Source of the DNA: Seiridium cupressi | Taxonomy: Eukaryota; Ascomycota; Sordariomycetes; Amphisphaeriales; Sporocadaceae | Reading direction: 5' to 3' | NCBI GenBank assembly: GCA_036674765.1 | Contig: JARVKI010000118.1 | Coordinates: 1-64,000, forward strand | Length of the DNA: 64,000 nt | Shown: in pieces, positions 21,774 to 31,114 of the stretch | Numbering within the stretch: position 1 is the stretch's first letter | Layout of the letters: the number at the start of each line of letters is the position of its first letter | Position numbers and translations under genes: made by a program | Notes under the pieces: model-generated | Told to the model about the DNA's origin: nothing | Databases searched by the model: none | The model's input: the letters and a program-made list of their open reading frames with translations, nothing else

Positions 21774-23602
21774 ATGGTCGCGAAAGAGGCTTACAATGGC
21801 CCAGCTGCCAAAGGTGTCGCTGGGGATGATGATACTGTCGCCGTGAATATCGATGAGAACACGGCTGCGGATTGGTCGGAAGCCGAGGAACGCGCGGTGA
21901 AGATGAAGTCAGTCTACTTCCATTCCCATCGCCCAACGTCTGAACCGTCCAGCTTGCTAACACCTCTACAGGCTCGATTTCATCCTGCTGCCGATCCTGG
22001 GTCTGGCATTCTTCGCACTACAAATGGACAGAGGCAACATCTCAAACGCTCTGACGAGTACTATCACCCAGGACCTAGGCGTTGACACGAACCAGATCAA
22101 TGTCGGGAGTAGCCTGCTATCGCTTGGAATTGTGCTTCTCGAAATTCCATCAAATATATGTAAGCTAAAATTATATCATCTTAGTCCTTCTCTCGCGTCA
22201 ATGTCTTGCATAGCTGACGGGGATAAAAGTGCTGCAACGTATCGGACCGAAGACATGGCTCTCGTGCCAAATCTTGGCCTGGGGTTTCGTAGCCACCTTC
22301 CAAAACTTCATTACAAACTATGGCGGCTATCTTGCTACTCGTATCATTCTCGGTTTGTGCGAAGCTGGCTTTATCCCAGGTGCACTATACACCATGTCAA
22401 CATGGTACAAGAAGGATGAGACAAGTCTTCGTGTATCCATCTTCTTCCTCGGCAATTTGCTTGCGTCTGCGGTGACCTCGCTCATCGGTGCTGGTATCTT
22501 GAGCATGGGTGACCGTTACGGTGTCGCCGGATGGCGATGGCTATTCATTGGTAGGTTCCTCTAGCTCAGCCAATCTGCTTGGCGCTTCTTGTTCTCCATT
22601 ATATCGGCTAACATTCCTGTCTCTCTCTGCAGTTGAGGGTACAATCACTGTTGGCGTTGGTCTGATCTTCGCGCTCTTGCTCCCACCCCGGGTCGGTGAA
22701 GGCTCGCCACTGATTTCTTTCGGGAAATGGTCGTATTTCAGTCCGCGAGAATCATATATCCTAGTACGCCGCGTTTTGTTGGATGATCCGGCCAAAACGA
22801 CCAATCACCTTCGCATCTCCGGATCCGACATTTGGTCGACAGTCAAGAATCCACGTATCCTAGCTCATGTACTCATCACCTTGACAGCGACTGTTTCTGT
22901 CAACGCCATCAACACTTACGGTCCTTCCGTCATCAAGTCCCTCGGCTACGGCACGGTGCGCGCCAACGCCATGGCGTCGGTTGGTAGTTTTATTGCTGTC
23001 GTCATGGTGGTTATTTTGGGTTGGCTTTGTGACTTCACAGGAAAACGCGGCCCTATGGTATTGTTCCCAGCACTTTGGGCTATGATTGCCTTCTCATGTC
23101 TGCGGGAGAGCGTGTTTGGATGGAGCAACGGCAGCAGATACGCAGCGGTTGTTTTCAGCATGGCCGTGAACAGTGTGGTCCATATTCTGAATGTCGGATG
23201 GTTGAGCGTGAATTGCACCAGTCCGCAGGAGAGAAGCGTCGCTATGGCGTGAGTAAACCTTGCCTCCCCCCGCCCCTACTTCGATGCACTGCTATATTCA
23301 GCAGCAGACTGATGGCTGACAATCGTTGTAGGATGATCATCATGGCCGCCAATGCTGCCGGTATTGCAGGGAGTCAAGTCTTCAGAACTCAAGACGCGCC
23401 ACTATATCTCAATGCTTTTACAGCCTGCTTGGCCTTGAACGCGATAGCGTGTGTAGAGATTATAGCACACAGCGCCTGGTATTACATCAGCAATAAGAAA
23501 TTGGCCAGGAGCGGTGATGCACCCGTGGTCAAGGGAGATACGCAAGCTACCGCTGATGGACATAGAGAGGAGTTGGTCAGGAGGTGGTGGTGGACATGGT
23601 AG
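21774..23602 (+). CDS. MFS transporter, allantoate permease (Dal5/ACS) family
   Basis: Five exons: 21774-21907, 21972-22159, 22230-22550, 22633-23248 and 23332-23602, giving 509 aa. All junctions are in phase. The first intron uses a GTCAGT donor. After a ~45-residue acidic cytosolic N-terminus, the first membrane helix (LDFILLPILGLAFFALQMDR) leads into the family motif DRGNISNAL. Next come SLLSLGIVLLEIPSNI, the ACS signature ATRIILGLCEAGFIPG and WRWLFIVEGTITVGVG, then a central loop and six further helices from NPRILAHVLITLTATVSV onward. The family moves organic anions and nitrogen compounds (allantoate, ureidosuccinate, dipeptides, vitamins) into the cell by proton symport at the plasma membrane. 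The substrate cannot be told from sequence. It is convergent with a Zn2Cys6 regulator 367 bp away, which may or may not control it. Confidence 0.92.
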
Positions 23603-23969
23603 AGTGCAGAATATCAGTATAATACGTGCCGACAAGGTTGACATTGGCATATCCTAGAGTGCCTGGAGGACCCATGAAGCAACTGCGAATGAGTGGTGCC
23701 GAGTACATTTCGTTCCTCGGGCAAGACTCGCAGGCATGCTCGTTCAGTATTCACGTCAATTCGACGTGTGCCATTTCACAGTGGCCGGTGTTCCTTGGAT
23801 CTTTTGCCGCTATAGAAAGTGCTGCTCTTTTACAGGCATTGGGCGGGATTCTAGACAAGCGCGTTTTGTGACAGAATCACGTTCGTGCAAGATTGAGTAA
23901 AGGTCCTGGGATCCCAAAAACCACCCCTTGATCCTCCAAATCTGGGGCATGCCTACTGTCAGATGGCAA
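23603..23969. other. Convergent intergenic spacer
   Basis: A 367-bp spacer between the transporter (+) and the Zn2Cys6 gene (-). It should carry both 3' ends. No separate gene is supported. Confidence 0.5.
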
Positions 23970-25385
23970 TCACATCATCGCTCCAAAGCCTCCGCTGAAC
24001 GGCGGAGGGGCATCCTCGGGCTTCCTGAACTTCTGAAACAAGCCATCAAGCTTATAGCGCCATTCCACAGGTAGATTCTTGTGGATCCCTCTGATTTGGG
24101 TTTCTCCAGCTCGTCCAATGACCCATATATGATCAATAGCTAGGAATAAAGACATGAAATGAGCCATTACTACCATAGCTCGAGGCCGCCGTTCGAGGAG
24201 AAATCGAGTGAACTTGTACGGGATCCAAACTGTGAACCCGCCTAATCGCCTGCATATCGCGAATTCGGGTTCGCTGCGGTCGAGAGCTCTTTGCACACTG
24301 CAAATGTAGGAAATAGCTTTCTCGTAAACCGACCTAGTGACGACGTCGTTCATTTCCGTGTCCAAATGGGCATTTGGTCCCGGTGGCGTTTCAAGAATCC
24401 AGTCTAGCGCACTGTGATCACTGAAAATCGTCTCGTTTGGGTCACTGAGGATAGGAGGATTTCGCAAGAATGTCAACATCTTGCTCACTTCCCCTCCGCC
24501 TTCTTTCTTGACCATAGCCCAGGCGGTCTGGAACACAATCCCTGCACCGTTTCCCATTTGCAAGAAATCGATTGGTGGTTGCCATGGCTCCAGCGGCAGC
24601 GTCTGGATCAAAGCCAAAGCGTGAGTCACGAGTTTGAGGCTGCAGAGGCATATCGAATCGGCATTTGAAGGGTTCAGATCTGCGACATCCTTGCGCTGCT
24701 GTCGTAGCAGCATGCTCAGATATGTACGCTGCAGCCTGATGAGCGTCTCTCGCTCTTGGGGATCTGTACTTCGTGTCCACAGATTCAACGCCGAATGTGC
24801 CATGATTCCGTACAAGATGGCGTCTCGTCCCTCCTTGAAGGCCATGTTTGGGACTTCCAAGGAGAAGAGTGTTTGAATCTGCTGTGGCTGGGGCGTAGGA
24901 AACGGGGTTGCTTGAGTCAGACTATTGTGCAGCAGCCTCAACTCCCACAATCGACGCTCGCGACTCTCGGGAAAGTCGAGATCGGATTCATCTACATCAT
25001 CGATAAAATCAGGGGTTGAAGAGGACGGTGATGCGTGGTGAGATAAATGTTGTGTACTGTTTTCCCCGGATGGTGAACTTGGCTTGAGACTGGTTGCAGG
25101 TGTTTTGAGTTGGCCAAGTTCGACGTCCACGGCGGAGAGATCCCTAAAATCGTGTTGTGCATTGGCATCGCCCGTTGACTGCACCGCCGGCTTTGGCGCT
25201 GTCAGTGTAGTTGCTGCTTGAGCGGGATAGATGCAATCTACCATATGCCGGGAACAGCCGCTGCAACTGGGCCGGGTCTCATCACATTTGACGCGGCGCT
25301 GTTTGCATCGTATACATCCCGTCCGAGACTTTTTGTGGTAAAGTCGAGGACCTCTGGACCTCGATGGGAGGGCGTCTTGATTCAT
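23970..25385 (-). CDS. Zn(II)2Cys6 transcription factor (Upc2/Moc3-like)
   Basis: A single exon of 471 aa. The binuclear zinc cluster is complete, with C24, C27, C34, C41, C44 and C51 in CX2CX6CX6CX2CX6C spacing. A basic stretch precedes it (residues 9-21). The cluster is followed by a Ser/Thr-rich linker with an acidic patch (DFIDDVDESDLDFPES). The regulatory domain includes RLLHNSLTQATPFP, MAFKEGRDAILYGIMAHSAL and, near the end, VVMAHFMSLFLAIDHIWVIG. This arrangement is typical of the Upc2/Moc3-like group of fungal activators, which are nuclear, bind CGG-type sites and respond to sterols or other signals in studied members. The targets here are unknown. The neighbouring transporter is a candidate only because of position. 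Confidence 0.9.
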   Translation of the reverse strand: MNQDALPSRSRGPRLYHKKSRTGCIRCKQRRVKCDETRPSCSGCSRHMVDCIYPAQAATTLTAPKPAVQSTGDANAQHDFRDLSAVDVELGQLKTPATSLKPSSPSGENSTQHLSHHASPSSSTPDFIDDVDESDLDFPESRERRLWELRLLHNSLTQATPFPTPQPQQIQTLFSLEVPNMAFKEGRDAILYGIMAHSALNLWTRSTDPQERETLIRLQRTYLSMLLRQQRKDVADLNPSNADSICLCSLKLVTHALALIQTLPLEPWQPPIDFLQMGNGAGIVFQTAWAMVKKEGGGEVSKMLTFLRNPPILSDPNETIFSDHSALDWILETPPGPNAHLDTEMNDVVTRSVYEKAISYICSVQRALDRSEPEFAICRRLGGFTVWIPYKFTRFLLERRPRAMVVMAHFMSLFLAIDHIWVIGRAGETQIRGIHKNLPVEWRYKLDGLFQKFRKPEDAPPPFSGGFGAMM

Positions 25386-27241
25386 TGGAGCCGAGGGAGA
25401 TTCAGAGTGGTCTTATACACAAACAGATCGGTGTATGGCAGAGACGACAAAGAGAAGGTGGCCGACGATTCAATTTACATCAGTATTCGTCTCCGCTCAA
25501 GGGCATTGGCTTAAATAGAGTTGAACAGGTAGCGCCAACTAAGCTCGTAGGACTCTAGCTGCTGACATGCTGAGTTCAGCGCGCCGTAATAGTACGAGGT
25601 AGCCAGGGAGGGCCAGCCTAGAAGAAGCTGACAAGAATTGCGACGAAGTTGAGATGAACGAGTCACAGCTCTTGAAGCACCGAGCCCGAACGTGCAGGAC
25701 TGCTGCCACTCAGCAGGGGCTGTGCTACGCAGTGGTGGCGGCGAATGCCCTTAGCGAGCGCTGTGCCCAGTCGGATGGATACCTCACACTTGGGAATCAG
25801 CATCCAATTTCTTCGCAACAAGGCCAATTGGAAGAGCAGCCTAAGAGACTGTATAAGTGTAGATAGTTCCCATCGATTCAAGAAGACCTTTCAGAACTGA
25901 ATACGCCAAAAGCTGAATGCGGTGACGGACTAGAAGTCACTTCGTCCGTCTTCTGCTCCGTGTGGGTCCCCCAAACCTGGGGTCAGAACGCGGCTCAGCC
26001 CTATGAGACTTTCGCATCGCATTCAAGAAAGGCCGGGATGAAGTCATCATGCTAAGCATTGTTTGCCGGCTGGGGCAAGCAATTGCTCATTCCGATACTT
26101 GATATGCCAGTGACCTTTGAACTATATACTTGAACATGGGGCAATTGTATATTGTCCGGACCAAACATTTGGTTCCTTTACATGAAAACCAAGCTAAACG
26201 AGAGCACGATCAAGGCCAGGCTTGCCTGATGACGATACTAAGAGTCCTCATATCATAATACTATAATTAAAGTGAGACCAGTAACCGTTACAATTAGGCT
26301 CAGGGACTGGTGAAGGGGCAAGGCAGCTCTCCAGGAGACCACGAGAAACTTCTCTTGTCAAATTGCGTCGTAAGACCAGACATCAATCCCACCAGAATTG
26401 AATACCACACTGCCCCAGCAAGAGATCCTCAGATATCGCCTCCTAGGTCATCCTTCCTTAACTTCAAATATTCCCGCAGGCAGCCATAATCCTCACACTT
26501 TGTTTGGACTTGCCTCTAGAGGGATGGGGGATGATATACCTCATATAGTTGGCTTTACTTGACGATCTACGGTATAGAGCATTATCGACTCTATTTGTAA
26601 ATACATCCTCGACTGCTGTAGCACAATGGGTGATCATAAAAAGCAACTTGTTCAGCCAAGCGGGCCACTGCCTAGGTAGGTGCTGTCAATGTGGTAGTGG
26701 GAGAAAGGAAACAGTGTCAAACTATACCCTGCCAGAAGGCGACACAAGCTGTACCGTCTTAAGCGAGCCAAGGAAAAAGGAGGCCCCATGTACATATAGT
26801 ACGCATAACCCACTTCGATTGGCTATTGCTTAAACGGCCGACTCGTGCCCGACGACGAGGACGCCTCTCAGATTTAATTCAACTAGTTTTGTATGACCAA
26901 TTCATTGCTCGAATAAGCTTCAACTTTGGTAATCACCTAGCTATGCGTTACCGATGAGGATTGCATCAATTCCCAATGTCAATGGGATGTATGGGTCTAG
27001 TTCAATTACCATGAATACCCGAAGCTAAATAGTAGAGCAGGTACATGCGACCGTTATCTTTCTTTGCGCAAGGCAAATCAAGTTGTAAAATGAATTGGGG
27101 ACGTATTTCGTTCCATAACAATTTATTTGCTGGGTCTAATCTACCATCATGTAACGAAGTTAGGTTGATGTGTAGATTTGGTCGCGCAATGTTTAGCTGT
27201 AACAATCCTCCCTCCTCCAGGCCCGATTCTTGACAATTTTC
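25386..27241. other. Intergenic, no supported gene
   Basis: About 1.9 kb that includes the promoter of the Zn2Cys6 gene at its left end and the 3' flank of the coiled-coil gene at its right. Short open frames at 25654-25866 and 26549-26833 (+) show no recognisable domain. The region from 26860 to 27240 is A/T-rich. Confidence 0.5.
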
Positions 27242-28387
27242 TTAAGCAGTGTCCCCAACGACAACAAAGGCCTTGCTCAACAACTGAAACTCTCCCTTCT
27301 GATCCCGATTGACCAAGATTGGGGAAATCATCATGCCGACAAGATGACCATGTCCACACTGTGCCATTTTCTCCATCGTGCCGGGGTGGAAGGGAAATCC
27401 GTGCGGTTCCTGGCTGCTCGGATTATTTGACATCAATGGCAAGACTCTTGATCTCGCAAAGATGGCGCTCAGCTCAGCTGCAATTCTGCCTATTTGCCGC
27501 AGTGGCTCCCACAGCATCACGCCCACGACCGCTGTGTTCCCGTTCATGAACTTGGTTAGTGCCATCTGCATCTTAGTCGCTTGCGTTTTGATGACTTCGT
27601 CGTCGAGTGGAAGGCTGATGCCGAGCAATCTTCCGGTATGAATTCTCCATGCCTCGAAACCATTATCCGTGACCCTTCCGCGGTCCTGGATTGCCAAACC
27701 AAGCGCCTTGCATTGCTGGTGGACGACCTCGCCCCAACTTCGGGTGGCCTTTTCGAAGAAGCGGTGATGCAAATGACGCCATATTGCAGCTTGGAAGAGA
27801 AGATGTGGCTCGTTCGACGCACCTCCCGGGAGGTACAGCGTGCTGTTCTTCGACAGTGCCGCAAGTTCCTTTAGTGCCACCGCATCCTCGACTTTTTGGG
27901 CACCGGGATTGTTGAGATGGCTTTGGCATAGCTCTCTGACTGCTGTCTGGAGTGCCTGCCAGTGCTGCAGTATTTCTGTCTCGTCTGCCTCGATATTGAG
28001 GATACGTTGCCGGTCCTGCAGCGGAAGTCGCGATGTCAGCTCCTCACACTCTAGTCTCTGGGTCTCAAGCTGGAACACAAGCTTGTTGTATCTCTGCTTG
28101 GCTTCTTCGATCTCGTATTTCGGGAGCGTCACAGTGTCGCCCTTTGTATCATCATCACCGATTTTCGGGAAGCTGGAGAGTCGTCCGATTTTGCCCTGGT
28201 CGACTTCTCCATCGGAGTCTGAACCGTCCTCATGTAGCAAGGCATTTTCATTCTCTAACCCACGGATGCGTGCCTCAAGCTCTGCTTTCTCCTTCGCCCA
28301 GTCAGTCTCGCGCACAGCTTTGAGTTTCGACTTGAGGATTCGTATTTTCTCTTCCGCCTCAACGAGCTTTCCCGAACGCTTGTCCAT
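27242..28387 (-). CDS. Coiled-coil protein with unrecognised C-terminal domain, paralog A (381 aa)
   Basis: A single exon with ATG at 28387 in the context ACAATAATG. Residues 1-50 form a charged coiled coil (VEAEEKIRILKSKLKAV). An acidic patch (DGSDSDGEVD) follows, then a second coiled coil at about 85-125 (EIEEAKQRYNKLVFQLE). The C-terminal half is a compact domain with LLFQAAIWRHLHHRFFEKAT, then FEAWRIHTGRLLG, then IGRIAAELSAIFARSR and a hydrophobic end (MMISPILVNRD). The same blocks occur in the next gene (28784-30503, same strand), so the two are diverged paralogs. There is no signal peptide or membrane helix. I do not recognise the domain. Similar blocks recur in expanded families of uncharacterised filamentous-fungus proteins, as far as I recall. 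The function is unknown. Confidence 0.8.
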   Translation of the reverse strand: MDKRSGKLVEAEEKIRILKSKLKAVRETDWAKEKAELEARIRGLENENALLHEDGSDSDGEVDQGKIGRLSSFPKIGDDDTKGDTVTLPKYEIEEAKQRYNKLVFQLETQRLECEELTSRLPLQDRQRILNIEADETEILQHWQALQTAVRELCQSHLNNPGAQKVEDAVALKELAALSKNSTLYLPGGASNEPHLLFQAAIWRHLHHRFFEKATRSWGEVVHQQCKALGLAIQDRGRVTDNGFEAWRIHTGRLLGISLPLDDEVIKTQATKMQMALTKFMNGNTAVVGVMLWEPLRQIGRIAAELSAIFARSRVLPLMSNNPSSQEPHGFPFHPGTMEKMAQCGHGHLVGMMISPILVNRDQKGEFQLLSKAFVVVGDTA

Positions 28388-28783
28388 TATTGTGTCACAG
28401 CCCAGTGGTTAGTTTGGTCTGGCGAGATGGGCAGATGTCGTGATAGCACACCATAGAGGATGTGATCCTGGTCGTATTGCAAATCGTTTGGAACGCGTTG
28501 GGTGCATTTTGTGGAACTCGATTATACTTGAGGATGTGGGAGGGAGATTCTGCGCGAATTGCCTTGGCTTTATGTCAACTCCTTCACAAAGCATTGGGAA
28601 GGGATATCTTTGCAAACTGGACTCTTCCAGAATTCATTTCGGGAATAAAAGGCAACTTTAATTATTAACGCCACCTTGTCCTAGTGCCCTCGGCTGTAGT
28701 TTCTAGCTAATTCCTCTTGCAATGGCAAAGCAATATAGACCTTTGAATCTCCCTACATGTCTGCCAAGGTCATATTTTTTGCC
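28388..28783. other. Spacer between the two coiled-coil paralogs
   Basis: A 396-bp spacer on which both flanking genes run leftward. It holds the promoter of paralog A and the 3' flank of paralog B. Small open frames (28409-28615 - and 28440-28668 +) show no features. An upstream exon like that of paralog B was looked for here and not found. Confidence 0.5.
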
Positions 28784-30503
28784 TCAGAAGCAGACGCTGC
28801 CCTTGGCCAGCACGGTGCATTCCTCATAGCAGTCTCCATCCGAGTCGCCACGCTTGATGAGAGCAGGTGACACCAGCAGATCAATATTTTCACCTCCAAA
28901 AACATCCTTAACAACATCCATGTATTCTGCATTGTCCTTACAGGATGTCTTGCCATTTTCGATCTGATCATGAGTCACCAAGAAGAAGTTCGCTCTTGAA
29001 CGCGCGAAGATGAGAGCCAGCTCGACAGCAGCATTGCCAATGCTGCGAAGGGCGACCTCGAGGCCCTCGTGGCTGTGTCCGGTGGTCAAAGGGCCATATC
29101 TGCTACAGATGATTTCAGCCATTCTATCAATCACATCTTGCTTGACTTGGTGGTTTTGATGCAGATACTTGGCGGTAGCTGTTCTCCAAGCGTGGTAGTC
29201 TGTCTCTAGGTTGGGCGTCTTGTCGCGGCAATCTAACGGCACTGTTAATGTCGGATAGTCAAGAAGCTTAACCAAGTGTCGCTTACCTTTCATCGCATTC
29301 GACATGACCGCGAATGAATTACCAACATCGTTACCCCATATGTGAAAAGGTGCGCAGAGAATGCCCTCAGAAACATGAAGCCATATGGCAGCGCGGAAGA
29401 GCAGAGAAAAATGATCCTTACTCGAGAGATAAAACGCATAGTTGCGGGATATGCTCAAGAGATCATCAGTCACATCCTGTGGAAGACTGGGTCGAGAACC
29501 ATGCGATTTGAAAGCCTGTGTAGACAAGTTTCGGATGGCATAATCCAAGGAGCGCCACTTGGATCTGACAGATTCGTCATCAACGGCGAAAGGCTTCTCA
29601 GCAGACTTGAGTTGTGCGAGTTCGGCCACTGCCTTCTGCCAGCGGATTCGTACCTGATTGCACTCATCGTTCTTTTCATCCAGCTCTGATAGAATCTCAC
29701 TGCGTTCGTGCCTGGCTTGCAAGACCTTCGAGTCTAGCATGGTGGTGTTTGCTTTCAAGCTTTGAATGACCTGGGCTGCATTGGCTAAATCTTGCTTGGC
29801 ACCAGCGAGATCTTTGGCCATATGGTTGGCTTGCTGTCCCAATTTCTGGTTCGCGGCTTGTAGTTGTGAATTGTTGGATCTCGCTTGTTGATCAGCCTGC
29901 GTTAGGGATCTGGTAGATTGCTCCATCTGATTGATCCTTCGCTGAAGGTCACTGATTTGTTGATCTTTCTGTCTGAGTTGATTATCCCTCGATTTTACGA
30001 CGGTCTTCAGATTATTGAGATCTTGCTTCCTCTTCACAATCTTTGCGTTTCGATCGGAAATGGCCTTCTCCAGGGTCTGAATCTCTTGTTTGTGCTTCCG
30101 ACTCTGTACTTCCTTGACCTCGAGGCGTTTATCGAGTTCATGAATCTTTTGTTGATCGACTGTGGCTTGCGTCTCTTCTTGGTCAAGTGCCGCTTTCGAG
30201 GCGACGATCTCTTGCCCATGCTCCAACACTCGAGGCTTGGCGGCATCACGGTGATGCCCGAGCTTCTGCGCACCCTGATGTAGAGTGTTTTCTGTTGTTT
30301 GGTCCGTCATTTTGCTGTGGTCTCGAGAAGCCGAGCTGAGTTTTGCTTCGGATGTTTCCACGGATTTTTGACCACCTTTTGAATCACGTTAGCATGGGAA
30401 TAAGACTGTTTGTATTGTCTAGAAAGCCACAAGGGAATTTCTTACTCCAGAGACCCTCCCAGAAACGGAGCCAGGAAGGTACGTCAAAGAAGCGCTGAAT
30501 CAT
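28784..30503 (-). CDS. Coiled-coil protein with unrecognised C-terminal domain, paralog B (531 aa)
   Basis: Three exons: 30446-30503, 29287-30375 and 28784-29232. The first exon encodes an aromatic N-terminus (MIQRFFDVPSWLRFWEGLW) and ends at a GTAAGA donor; the intron has a GCTAAC branch site and an AAAAG acceptor. The second intron is 54 nt (29233-29286) and in frame. Removing it aligns the product with paralog A, so I treat it as spliced. Residues ~60-290 are a long Gln/Lys/Glu-rich coiled coil (KQDLNNLKTVVKSRDNQLRQ). The C-terminal domain shares blocks with paralog A: LLFRAAIWLHVSEGI, YHAWRTATAKYL, IGNAAVELALIFARSR and LLVSPALIKRGD. It is divergent from the Hsp70-like gene at 31115 with 611 bp between start codons. 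The function is unknown. Confidence 0.78.
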
Positions 30504-31114
30504 GAGGTACTGTACGACGCCGTTGTTCAGAAGAAGGTTGCCAAAGTATTGGGGAGAACCGTGTTTTGGGGAGAATTATCTGAATTGTGTTGTCTATTTA
30601 CATGTGTGCCTAAAGGACAAGCAACCATTTTATTTTTGTGGTTGCCTGGGAAATTCAAAGCGTTACACCACATTATCCCATAACACATTATATTATCCCA
30701 ATCTAGTTGACTAGCGGTGATGTGCTTGAATAACCGACCACCAGTGTTGGTGTCCTCAGCCAACAACCAAACGGCTTGTTCTTGTCCTGTTCGACCAGCT
30801 GCCTAATTGATGGACTTCCTCAATTCTTATCCAATCCTTACACCCAGCGAGGCCATCCCACTTTGAAGCATCTCTATCCCGCTATAATCGGCCAAGGTCA
30901 GAAATTCTTTCTGCTTTGCCACCCAGCAACACATTTGTCTTGATCACCCACTTCTCCAAAACTGCAGTCCCCGCAGGACCATAACTCTTCACCATCCGGA
31001 AACCCGTTCGAGAAGTCTTTCTCGTTGTACCCAAAGTCCTCTTTGGGAGGGCTTAAGTATCGTTTGCAGAGAATCGACGTGCCTCATCAGATAGCGGCTA
31101 TCTCAGCAATCAAG
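30504..31114. promoter_or_regulatory. Shared divergent promoter of coiled-coil paralog B and the Hsp70-like gene
   Basis: A 611-bp region between two start codons facing away from each other. It contains a perfect 16-nt palindrome at 31009-31024 and a repeated ATTATCCCA element near 30675-30705. No classical heat-shock element with GAA/TTC blocks in regular 5-nt spacing was found by eye. The leader before the Hsp70-like ATG is pyrimidine- and A-rich. Confidence 0.55.
31009..31024. promoter_or_regulatory. Perfect palindrome with 4-nt spacer upstream of the Hsp70-like gene
   Basis: The sequence CGAGAAGTCTTTCTCG has arms CGAGAA and TTCTCG around GTCT. It lies about 90 bp before the Hsp70-like start codon. 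The GAA and TTC cores resemble a heat-shock-factor site, but with a 4-nt rather than 2-nt gap. A binding site for a dimeric regulator is an inference only. Confidence 0.4.

Noticed and set aside
29314..29689. Plus-strand frames over coiled-coil paralog B
   Set aside because: Antisense to a well-supported gene.
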